In this document: one piece after another, positions 8,056 to 14,007 of the stretch
Layout of the letters: every line of letters begins with the position of its first letter
Numbering within the stretch: the stretch's first letter is position 1
From: a bacterium
GTDB lineage: Bacteria; Patescibacteria; Dojkabacteria; SC72
Reading direction: 5' to 3'
Assembly: GCA_029553845.1 (NCBI GenBank)
Contig: JAKPKF010000345.1
Coordinates: 1-14,007, forward strand
DNA length: 14,007 bases
Position numbers and translations under genes: made by a program
Notes under the pieces: generated by a model
What the model saw: only the letters and a program-made list of their open reading frames with translations
The model's database searches: none
What the model was told of the DNA's origin: nothing

Positions 8056-9237
8056 ATGATAAACCTCATTAGAAAAATGAAAATACCACTTGCTATTCTT
8101 TTTACAATTATTCCTACATCTGTTTTTGCATTTAGCTACAGTAAAATCTCTACTCTTAAATATGACCTTTCGCTCTCAGACCAAACCAATACAATATATG
8201 CTACCCCTACAACCATATATTTAACACAAGTATCCACTCAATCAGAATCATTGCAGAAAAATCCAGAGCTGTGGAGTAAAGCTCTTTTCTACTACTCAAT
8301 AACAAAATTACATTTCTCGGATATGCCATACAATTTCCTCATAGATGAATCAGGAAGGATATATGAAGGAAGACAAGGAGGAGTAGGAGCTAACCCAGAA
8401 TTAAAAAATGTTGACAAAGCAATTGTCATAGGATACCTTTCCAACGGTTCAACCCTCACAACTGCGGCAAGTAACTCACTCCTTAAAATGGTTAACGATC
8501 TCTCCACAAGCTGGGGAATATCCTCATACAAGACAGTAAGGCTACAACTAGATGCAAAAGAAGGCTCTCTAAGCACAATTGTTCCAGTAGATTCAACGGG
8601 TGACTTTGCTCAATCAGTAAAAGAAGCACTTGCAACATGGAAAGGCTCTAGTAGAGAAAATCTTCCATACAAAGCAGAGATAGTGGAAATCATATACGAA
8701 AAGACTGTTGTAATTGGAGAGAAATTGGAGGTTACAGTTAAAGTTAAAAATATGAATGATTTTACATGGTTAACAGACAGAACCCCAATATATGTATCAA
8801 CCAAAGATGGAAAAGACAGTAGTTTTGCAATCAATGGTGTCTGGGATAGTTTTAGTAAACCAACCCACATAGAAGACAGGGCTGTTAAACCGGGGGAGAT
8901 TGTAGAATTCAAATTTAAAATGCAACCAAAGATTAGCCCAGGGAAAGTCACTGAAAGTTTTGAAATTATGAAATTTGACAAAAAACCTTTTGCTGGATCC
9001 ACGTTTGAAGTAACATTTACAGTAGAGAAAGGTAAATATACTTTGGTGAAGGTATATTCTCCTCAATATGGGTTTGCTAACATACGAGAGTGTCAGTGGT
9101 ATAGCTGTAAAATTATAGAAAGCGCACCCGAAGGTACAGTATATATTCTTAAAAAAGAGTCAGATGGATGGATGCAAATACAGTATGATGAGGATACCAT
9201 TGGATGGGTAGTTTCCAGATTTATGAAAAGAATTTAG
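8056..9237 (+). CDS. Secreted PGRP/amidase_2-like protein lacking zinc ligands, with Ig-like and SH3 domains
   Basis: This 393-residue protein starts with a signal peptide (hydrophobic 10-24, likely cut after S-V-F-A25). Residues ~45-200 resemble the peptidoglycan-recognition/N-acetylmuramoyl-L-alanine amidase fold, clearest at YNFLIDESGRIYEGR (92-106) followed by a G-x-G-A turn. The zinc ligands expected in active members appear missing: the strand-1 His-His position reads L56-T57, the position after G-A reads N113, and the late H-x(n)-C region reads LQLDAKEGS. Residues ~205-325 form an Ig-like beta domain with a buried-type Trp (D-F-T-W) and V-K-P-G-E, like NBR1-type Ig domains. Residues 328-393 look like a bacterial SH3 domain (DGWMQIQY, then GWVVSRF). 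It probably binds cell wall without cutting it. An in-frame ATG at 8077 would give a shorter signal peptide. No Shine-Dalgarno is visible. Confidence 0.75.
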   Translation: MINLIRKMKIPLAILFTIIPTSVFAFSYSKISTLKYDLSLSDQTNTIYATPTTIYLTQVSTQSESLQKNPELWSKALFYYSITKLHFSDMPYNFLIDESGRIYEGRQGGVGANPELKNVDKAIVIGYLSNGSTLTTAASNSLLKMVNDLSTSWGISSYKTVRLQLDAKEGSLSTIVPVDSTGDFAQSVKEALATWKGSSRENLPYKAEIVEIIYEKTVVIGEKLEVTVKVKNMNDFTWLTDRTPIYVSTKDGKDSSFAINGVWDSFSKPTHIEDRAVKPGEIVEFKFKMQPKISPGKVTESFEIMKFDKKPFAGSTFEVTFTVEKGKYTLVKVYSPQYGFANIRECQWYSCKIIESAPEGTVYILKKESDGWMQIQYDEDTIGWVVSRFMKRI

Positions 9238-9264
9238 TACTAGATTTACTTAATACATACAGTT

Positions 9265-11274
9265 GTGGAACAAGACATAATACTTGGGAAGCTAAATCCC
9301 CAACAGAAAAAAGCTGTTATGTGTACAGAGGGACCTCTTCTAGTTTTTGCAGGAGCAGGCTCTGGTAAAACACGAGTCATAACAAACAGGATTGCTTACC
9401 TAATAGCAGTAAAAGGTGTTAAGCCAGAAAATATCCTTGCCGTTACATTTACAAAAAAAGCTTCTGGAGAGATGCTCGAGAGAGTTAGAAAACTTCTCAA
9501 AGATTTAAATAGAGATGTTACAGACCTTCCAATGATTGGAACCTTTCACTCCATTGGGGCAACACTCCTAAGAAGAAAAGCCCAAGAAGTTGGATTACTC
9601 CACAATTTCTCCATATATGATTCAGATGATTCTGAAAACCTCATAAGAGAAATTATGCTTGAGATGCAGATAGATATTAAACAGATTAAACCGAAGGCAA
9701 TTGCACACTTCATAGAAGCTGCCAAAAACGATATGGTAACACCAGCACAATTCTCTAACCATTTTGGTGGGTACATAGAAGATATCGCTGCACAGATATA
9801 CCCTGTATACCAAAACCAACTTAAAGCACAAAATTCTGTTGACTTCGGTGACCTTCTTTTTCTTACTGTAAAAATGCTAGAAGAAAATGAGGAAGTAAGA
9901 AAATATTACCAAGACAAATATAAATATATCCTCATAGATGAATACCAAGATACTAACAATGCTCAATACAGATTTGCGAAATTACTCTCTGAAAAACACC
10001 AAAACATCTGTGTTGTAGGAGATGATGACCAAGGAATATATGCATGGAGAGGTGCAGATATTAAAAATATACAATCATTTGAAAAAGATTTTAAAAATGT
10101 AACAGTTATTAAACTAGAACAAAATTACAGATCTACAAAAAATGTCATAGAGGCAGCGGTCTCTGTTATACAACAAAACAACCAGAGGATTGTAAAAAAT
10201 CTTTGGACAGAAAATAACCAAGGAGAAACAATTACTGTGTACCAAGCAAGAGACCAAGAAGAAGAAGCAGAGTATGTTGTTGAAAACATTAGACATCTAA
10301 GAGACCTAATGATACCTCTAAGTAATGTTGCTGTCCTTTACAGGACAAACTACCAATCTCGTGCAATTGAGGAGGCAATGTTGAAAGAAGGTATACCTTA
10401 CAAATTAGTGGGAGGATTTAGGTTCTACGAAAGAAAAGAGGTTAAAGATATAATTAGTTATCTTCGTTTTATGTACAACCTTAAAGATGAATTAAGTCTT
10501 TCGAGAATTTTAAATATTCCAACCAGGAAAATGGGTCCAAAAGCTGTTAAATCTCTGCATAAATTAGCAAAAGAATGCACATGCACAATTGGAGAATTTC
10601 TTGTCGGGGCATTTGTAGTCCTGAATCCAGAATACAAACATCTATGTGATATCCGAGAGATTTCTATGTCTAAAATATCTGAATTACAAACAGAGTTTGA
10701 AAAATTGAAATTAGTTATTAATCTCTTCGGTACACTATATTTCCAATCTAAAGAAAAAGATGTTCTTGAATTAATAGATATAATTCTAGAAAGGACCAAA
10801 TATATTCAGTGGTTTGATGATGGAACAGAACAATCTGATATGAAGAAAGAAAATATAACTGAGCTTAAGAATGTTGCATATACCTATGTATCGAAGTTTG
10901 GTAAGCAGAGCTTAGAAATGTTTTTAAATGAAATTAATCTGATAGAGCAGGAACAGGACAAAAACCAAGACGGAAGCGGTAACTATGTTAATCTTATGAC
11001 TCTTCACTCTTCAAAGGGTCTAGAATTTGACTATGTATTCCTAATTGGTATGGAAGAGGGACTACTTCCTCATTCAAGAGCATTTATTGAAGAGAAAGAA
11101 TTAGAAGAAGAACGGAGACTCTGTTATGTAGGAATAACTAGGGCTAAGCAAAAACTATTTCTTACATTTGCAGAGAATAGGTTAACCAGAGAAGGATATT
11201 CAACCCAACTACCTTCGAGATTTCTTGGAGAAATACCACAAAACCTTTGCGAATATTTCAGCTGGAATGCTTAA
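9265..11274 (+). CDS. pcrA: UvrD/PcrA-family SF1A DNA helicase, short C-terminus
   Basis: This is a 3'-5' DNA helicase of the UvrD/PcrA/Rep group, acting in repair and replication-fork clearance. The motifs appear in order: Q motif LNPQQKKAV (10-18), Walker A AGAGSGKT (29-36), motif Ia VTFTKKASGEM, motif Ib GTFHSIG, Walker B DEYQD (225-229), motif III GDDDQGIYAWRGAD, motif IV QNYRSTKNVI, motif V LMTLHSSKGLEFDYVF and motif VI RRLCYVGITRAK (617-628). Only ~41 residues follow motif VI, while typical PcrA has roughly 100 or more ending in a Tudor-like domain. At 669 residues it lacks that tail. The start is GTG at 9265, chosen because the usual short run before the Q motif begins there. It has no Shine-Dalgarno and no clear promoter, so it may be read through from the PGRP-like gene 27 bases upstream. 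Whether it is PcrA, UvrD or Rep cannot be settled from sequence alone. Confidence 0.93.
   Translation: MEQDIILGKLNPQQKKAVMCTEGPLLVFAGAGSGKTRVITNRIAYLIAVKGVKPENILAVTFTKKASGEMLERVRKLLKDLNRDVTDLPMIGTFHSIGATLLRRKAQEVGLLHNFSIYDSDDSENLIREIMLEMQIDIKQIKPKAIAHFIEAAKNDMVTPAQFSNHFGGYIEDIAAQIYPVYQNQLKAQNSVDFGDLLFLTVKMLEENEEVRKYYQDKYKYILIDEYQDTNNAQYRFAKLLSEKHQNICVVGDDDQGIYAWRGADIKNIQSFEKDFKNVTVIKLEQNYRSTKNVIEAAVSVIQQNNQRIVKNLWTENNQGETITVYQARDQEEEAEYVVENIRHLRDLMIPLSNVAVLYRTNYQSRAIEEAMLKEGIPYKLVGGFRFYERKEVKDIISYLRFMYNLKDELSLSRILNIPTRKMGPKAVKSLHKLAKECTCTIGEFLVGAFVVLNPEYKHLCDIREISMSKISELQTEFEKLKLVINLFGTLYFQSKEKDVLELIDIILERTKYIQWFDDGTEQSDMKKENITELKNVAYTYVSKFGKQSLEMFLNEINLIEQEQDKNQDGSGNYVNLMTLHSSKGLEFDYVFLIGMEEGLLPHSRAFIEEKELEEERRLCYVGITRAKQKLFLTFAENRLTREGYSTQLPSRFLGEIPQNLCEYFSWNA
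11271..11274. other. Convergent genes sharing a TTAA stop overlap
   Basis: The palindrome TTAA supplies TAA (11272-11274) to the plus-strand helicase and TAA (reverse of 11271-11273) to the minus-strand G5 protein. The coding regions overlap by four bases, so no intergenic space exists for a conventional terminator and transcripts must end inside the opposite gene or interfere. Confidence 0.9.
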
Positions 11275-12194
11275 AGCCAACTCAGCTCTCCATATTTATC
11301 AACATAGAGCTTGTAAACAGCCGGCCACATTCTTGCAGGGTTTGCTCCTCCTCTGACTTTTTCCAAAGTCCTTTTAATCTGAGCTCTACCATCGAAAATA
11401 TTGTCATTTGGATACTGTTGATACCAAAGGCATGGATCCCATTGGAACAAACCTTTGTAATATGGATGCCTGTTGTTTTCTGCATTACAACCGGATTCAT
11501 ATTTCATTGTCCATTTTAACCATCTCTTCTCTTCTTCGGAAGCTTTAATGGTATCTACATAAGCAAACCAGTAGTCACAGTTATTTCCAATTTGTGGAAC
11601 CTCCTTTGGAGAATCGTCTGGACCTTTGATTATATATATCTCTGCTCTTGGCTCTCTTGTAATATCTTTCTCTAATATCTCCTCCATAACCAATTCTCCT
11701 CGCTCGTACACTCTTCTTACCTTCTGTGTCATTATTCCAAGAACTCCCTCTTGTTGCAGAACTTTCTGACTTAATCTCTCACAAAGAGTGCCACCTTTCA
11801 CAATTCTTTGGTATGGAATTTCTAATTTAACCTCGTCTATGGTATCTCTGTAGGAGAAGACATATATATATGAATTGTTGTAAAGAGTGTTCATTGGTGA
11901 AGTACTTACAACCTTTTTCATTGTACTAATAGGGTACCCTAACTCTAACAAAGCGAAAACAGGGGAAGAAGCCGTAGATATGTGCTTCTTAATCTCACCT
12001 TCGTAGTTTACAACCACAACCTTTGGAGTATATCTCCCTTTCTCTACATCAGCATCAATACCGTATACCATGTGTATTAGAGTATTACTTCTGTACCTTG
12101 CTTCTTTATCTGTCCAATTAGCCGTTGGAATTAGACTCATCACAAACATGAGCGCAATAGCGAGCACAATTCCAATTAATCTAGTCTTAAACAT
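11271..12194 (-). CDS. DUF348-G5 protein with transglycosylase (lysozyme)-like C-terminal domain
   Basis: This 307-residue protein starts with a hydrophobic signal or anchor (residues 6-22). Residues ~57-116 resemble a DUF348 ubiquitin-like domain of YabE/Rpf-type proteins (PKVVVVNYEGEIKKH, later LLELGYPIS). Residues ~117-190 fit a G5 domain: LEIPYQRIVKGG, then Q-Q-E-G-V-L-G, then a Val/Arg-rich strand and VMEEILEKDITREP, ending Y-I-I-K-G. Residues ~218-307 look like a lytic transglycosylase or lysozyme-like domain, with E232 in KYESGCN as the probable catalytic acid and YYKGLFQWDP as the following glycine-aromatic motif; W-P near the end also fits. The family is known for wall turnover (YabE, YocH, resuscitation-promoting factors). 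Four cysteines may form disulfides. It is the only minus-strand gene here and is divergent from the TPR gene. The lytic activity is inferred. Confidence 0.8.
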   Translation of the reverse strand: MFKTRLIGIVLAIALMFVMSLIPTANWTDKEARYRSNTLIHMVYGIDADVEKGRYTPKVVVVNYEGEIKKHISTASSPVFALLELGYPISTMKKVVSTSPMNTLYNNSYIYVFSYRDTIDEVKLEIPYQRIVKGGTLCERLSQKVLQQEGVLGIMTQKVRRVYERGELVMEEILEKDITREPRAEIYIIKGPDDSPKEVPQIGNNCDYWFAYVDTIKASEEEKRWLKWTMKYESGCNAENNRHPYYKGLFQWDPCLWYQQYPNDNIFDGRAQIKRTLEKVRGGANPARMWPAVYKLYVDKYGELSWL

Positions 12195-12204
12195 AAATTA
12201 GCCT

Positions 12205-12213
12205 ATTTTAACA
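12205..12213 (-). promoter_or_regulatory. Extended -10 promoter (TGTTAAAAT) for the G5 protein gene
   Basis: Read on the minus strand, TGTTAAAAT is an extended -10 with five of six TATAAT matches. It lies ten bases before the ATG at 12194, so the predicted +1 is about 12198 with a four-base leader. No -35 lies at normal spacing. It overlaps the palindrome at 12211-12220. Confidence 0.5.
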
Positions 12214-12220
12214 TATATGT
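12211..12220. repeat. 10-base perfect palindrome between divergent promoters
   Basis: ACATATATGT is self-complementary and lies between the minus-strand -10 and the plus-strand -35. A dimeric regulator bound there could control both genes, but a 10-base AT-rich palindrome is easily found by chance. Confidence 0.25.
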
Positions 12221-12230
12221 AAGAAAATAT

Positions 12231-12259
12231 TTGACATGTATTTATTCCTAATCTATATT
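12231..12259 (+). promoter_or_regulatory. Consensus promoter of the TPR gene, predicted leaderless
   Basis: TTGACA (12231-12236, six of six) and TATATT (12254-12259, five of six) are separated by exactly 17 bases. Counting seven bases from the -10 puts +1 at 12266, which is the A of an in-frame ATG. This is the best promoter in the window. Confidence 0.8.
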
Positions 12260-12265
12260 CAATTA

Positions 12266-13711
12266 ATGAAAGAGAAACTAAAAAAGCTTGCTCCATGGTT
12301 TGTATTGGCAGTAATTCTTCTAGGAACGGGTATCTGGTATTTACTTAGCAAAAGGATAACCCAGGAGCAAATTACATCTTACCAACAAATTATCTCTGAA
12401 GCAGATTCTCAGTATGAGGCTAGAGAGTATTCTACGGCAATTAACAGATACTACGATGCAGCAGATGTTATACCAAGTAGAGTTGAGGCTTACGAAGGGA
12501 TAGTAGATATTCTGTTGTTAAAAAACAGAACATCAGATGCAGTTGAGATTGTCGAGAAATCCGCGAAGAATATTAGTAACTATGATAAATCTATCTTGTA
12601 TTTGAAAATAGGGAACAAATATTATGAAGATTCTCTCTATGATCAGGCGTTGAGTACTTACTTGGATGGATTAGGAGTCGGAATGACAAATTCAGAGCTT
12701 GAGCTTAGTATTGCTAAAACATACTTGAAAAAAGGGAATTTAAATGATGCCAATACATATCTCTCCAAATCCATTTACACAGAAGATACTTTGTACGAAT
12801 CGACTCTTTTGCGTGCATACATTCTTGCCACTACCAATATAGATGATGCTAAAAAGGTGTTAGGTTCCATACAACCCTCTGATACATGGAAGGCATTCTA
12901 CGATGAATTCTCTGAGATACTTGAAAGTCTTACAGAAGATTCAAAATTCAACGCTACTAAATTATCTAGGGTATATATTAATAGTGGATATCCCGTACTT
13001 GCGGTTAATTTGCTAGAGCCTCTTTCTGAAGACATTACTGAATATCTTGAAGGAGTATATTTCCTTGGTCGAGCATATCTGGATTCTGGAGAGTATGACA
13101 AAGCAATAATACAGTTTGACAGGGCACTCTCTTTGGGTGGAATGGAAGAAGATATTCTTTGGGGACAAGCAAGGGCATATTTACTGAAAGATGACTTAGA
13201 GAACTCTTTTAGTAGCTACGATAAAGCAATTTCATATGCAGGAGAAGATGTCTCTCAAGAATTAGTCTCAGAATATATGGATCTTTTGTTGGAGAATAAT
13301 CAGACACTTCGAGCAGATGAGATGGTTAAAAAACTAATGAACTATATTTCTTCGCCATATATTCGCCTTTATGGAGTAAAGGTTAACAAAGCTCTAAATG
13401 ATTCTAAAAAAGTTGATTACTACATAGGTCTTTTATCCAAGATGAAGTTAAATGATGCAGAGAAAAAAGAATATATGTATCTTAATGCATCTAATCTACT
13501 ATCTAAAGGGAAAACAGATTTGGCTGCACAAGTCCTAGAGGAGTTGGTGAAGTTGGACAGGTTTAATCCCCAGTATTACTTTGTAAGTGGGCAATTAGAA
13601 TACAATTTAGGTAATAAAGACAATGCAAAGGAGTTGCTCAAAAAAGCGATTGAATATGATACAAACAACCTAGTTACAGAAGAAGCAAATCAACTGTTGT
13701 CCCAGATATAG
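12266..13711 (+). CDS. Membrane-anchored TPR-repeat protein
   Basis: The frame is open from an ATG at 12236, but that codon overlaps the -35 box and the resulting first ten residues would lie upstream of the predicted transcription start. The ATG at 12266 is therefore preferred, giving 481 residues. It begins MKEKLKKLAPW with a TM anchor at about residues 8-27, so the repeats would face outward. Tetratricopeptide-like helical pairs run through most of the remainder, the clearest being ADSQYEAREYSTAINRYYDA, then GRAYLDSGEYDKAIIQFDRA, and at the end GQLEYNLGNKDNAKELLKKA, each with the small-residue/aromatic TPR pattern. TPR domains are protein-binding scaffolds; the partner here is unknown. The gene has its own promoter and is followed 75 bases later by fusA. 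An assembly or wall-synthesis scaffold role is possible but not shown. Confidence 0.85.
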   Translation: MKEKLKKLAPWFVLAVILLGTGIWYLLSKRITQEQITSYQQIISEADSQYEAREYSTAINRYYDAADVIPSRVEAYEGIVDILLLKNRTSDAVEIVEKSAKNISNYDKSILYLKIGNKYYEDSLYDQALSTYLDGLGVGMTNSELELSIAKTYLKKGNLNDANTYLSKSIYTEDTLYESTLLRAYILATTNIDDAKKVLGSIQPSDTWKAFYDEFSEILESLTEDSKFNATKLSRVYINSGYPVLAVNLLEPLSEDITEYLEGVYFLGRAYLDSGEYDKAIIQFDRALSLGGMEEDILWGQARAYLLKDDLENSFSSYDKAISYAGEDVSQELVSEYMDLLLENNQTLRADEMVKKLMNYISSPYIRLYGVKVNKALNDSKKVDYYIGLLSKMKLNDAEKKEYMYLNASNLLSKGKTDLAAQVLEELVKLDRFNPQYYFVSGQLEYNLGNKDNAKELLKKAIEYDTNNLVTEEANQLLSQI

Positions 13712-13726
13712 TAGTTCTGATATAAT
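13697..13726 (+). promoter_or_regulatory. Candidate distal promoter (P1) of fusA
   Basis: TTGTCC (four of six) and an extended -10 TGATATAAT (13718-13726) are 18 bases apart. The predicted +1 near 13733 gives a leader of about 54 bases. The -35 and spacer overlap the end of the TPR gene. TTCTGATATAATC (13715-13727) is identical to the block at 1427-1439. Confidence 0.6.
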
Positions 13727-13727
13727 C

Positions 13728-13744
13728 CCTACTGCGAGAGTGGG
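13728..13744 (+). terminator. Small hairpin between the TPR gene and fusA, possible weak terminator
   Basis: Six pairs can form: 13728-13733 with 13739-13744, including one G-U pair, around the five-base loop GCGAG. A T-rich tract follows but not immediately. The predicted P1 start (about 13733) lies inside the 5' arm, so only read-through RNA from the TPR gene could fold it. The call is weak. Confidence 0.25.
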
Positions 13745-13773
13745 AACTTTCCTTTGTTTGTATTGTTAATTTT

Positions 13774-13779
13774 TATATT
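13774..13779 (+). promoter_or_regulatory. Candidate proximal -10 (P2) of fusA, leaderless
   Basis: TATATT ends seven bases before the ATG at 13787, nearly the same geometry and the same hexamer as the TPR gene promoter. No clear -35 is seen. If used, the mRNA would start at about 13786. The tract is AT-rich, so chance is a real alternative. Confidence 0.4.
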
Positions 13780-13786
13780 AAAAAAG

Positions 13787-14007
13787 ATGGATAAGACAAG
13801 TTACAATGTGAAGATGCCTTTAGATATGATTAGAAATATCGGTATCATTGCACATATTGATGCAGGAAAAACAACAACTACTGAAAGACTTTTGTTCTTT
13901 ACAGGACAAGTTCACAAAATTGGGGAAGTACATGAAGGAGCTGCTACTACAGACTTCATGGTTCAAGAGCAGGAAAGAGGAATTACAATCATGTCCGCAG
14001 CAGTAAC
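13787..14007 (+). CDS. fusA: Elongation factor G, 3' end cut by window
   Basis: The first 73 codons of the ribosomal translocase EF-G are visible, and the frame runs off the right edge. After a short N-terminal run, [20 protein letters not shown] carries the G1 P-loop (AHIDAGKT). [11 protein letters not shown] and then QEQERGITI, the switch-I/G2 region with its conserved Thr, follow. The line between them reads D-F-M where most EF-Gs have D-W-M. The ATG at 13787 fits the usual EF-G N-terminal length and has no Shine-Dalgarno. The gene directly upstream is a TPR gene rather than rpsG or rpsL, so the usual str operon order is not present on this side. It is probably read from its own promoter(s). 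Confidence 0.97.
   Translation, partial: MDKTSYNVKMPLDMIRNIGIIAHIDAGKTTTTERLLFFTGQVHKIGEVHEGAATTDFMVQEQERGITIMSAAV

Noticed and set aside
9241..9264. Promoter for the helicase (TAATAC or TACATA near 9251-9259)
   Set aside because: Only three of six -10 matches, with no TG extension and no -35. Read-through from the upstream gene is simpler.
11247..11519. Plus-strand 90-codon frame across the convergent junction
   Set aside because: It overlaps the helicase end and the antisense of the G5 protein's lysozyme-like domain, whose motifs are clear on the minus strand.
12236..12265. Upstream ATG giving a ten-residue longer TPR protein
   Set aside because: The ATG overlaps the TTGACA box, and the segment holds the spacer and -10 of a near-consensus promoter. 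The ATG at 12266 gives a normal basic-then-TM anchor.
1..14007. Genetic code 25 (TGA read as glycine, as in Gracilibacteria and Absconditabacteria)
   Set aside because: Long genes are intact under the standard code with no in-frame TGA, and glycine is encoded by GGN throughout.

Overview
This AT-rich window carries nine tightly packed protein genes plus the start of a tenth. It most resembles a Candidate Phyla Radiation (Patescibacteria) genome, perhaps Microgenomates or Dojkabacteria-like. The grounds are a VirB6-like protein of the type common in those genomes, Fn3-repeat surface proteins, many single-TM extracytoplasmic proteins of unknown family, very short intergenic gaps, and almost no Shine-Dalgarno motifs. 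This placement is an inference from gene content; no rRNA is present to confirm it. No tRNA, rRNA, CRISPR array, insertion sequence or attachment site was seen, and no gene-free gap reaches 300 bases.

Layout. Positions 1-9237 hold a co-directional block of cell-envelope genes: the 3' part of a tandem Fn3 surface protein; a Cys-rich single-TM protein; a polytopic VirB6/TrbL-like protein; a 936-residue membrane protein ending in an M23 (LytM) peptidase domain; a single-TM extracytoplasmic protein of unknown family; and a secreted PGRP/amidase_2-like protein with an Ig-like and an SH3 domain. A UvrD/PcrA helicase follows (9265-11274). It meets, stop codon to stop codon, a minus-strand DUF348-G5-transglycosylase-like protein (11271-12194). 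A divergent promoter region then leads to a membrane-anchored TPR protein (12266-13711) and the 5' end of fusA (EF-G, from 13787).

How the genes may work together. A VirB6-like channel protein, a membrane-tethered wall hydrolase and several single-span extracytoplasmic proteins resemble the envelope half of a Gram-positive-type (single-membrane) type IV secretion, pilus or DNA-uptake machine. The ATPases (VirB4, VirB11, VirD4) are not in the window. The PGRP-like protein appears to have lost all its zinc ligands, so it may bind peptidoglycan without cutting it. The minus-strand G5 protein adds a second putative wall lytic enzyme.

Gene expression is the other notable theme. Consensus-like -10 boxes lie 6-14 bases before several start codons, so predicted transcripts are leaderless or nearly so. 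The clearest case is the TPR gene: a perfect TTGACA, a 17-base spacer and TATATT place the predicted +1 on the A of the ATG. None of the nine visible stop codons is TGA.
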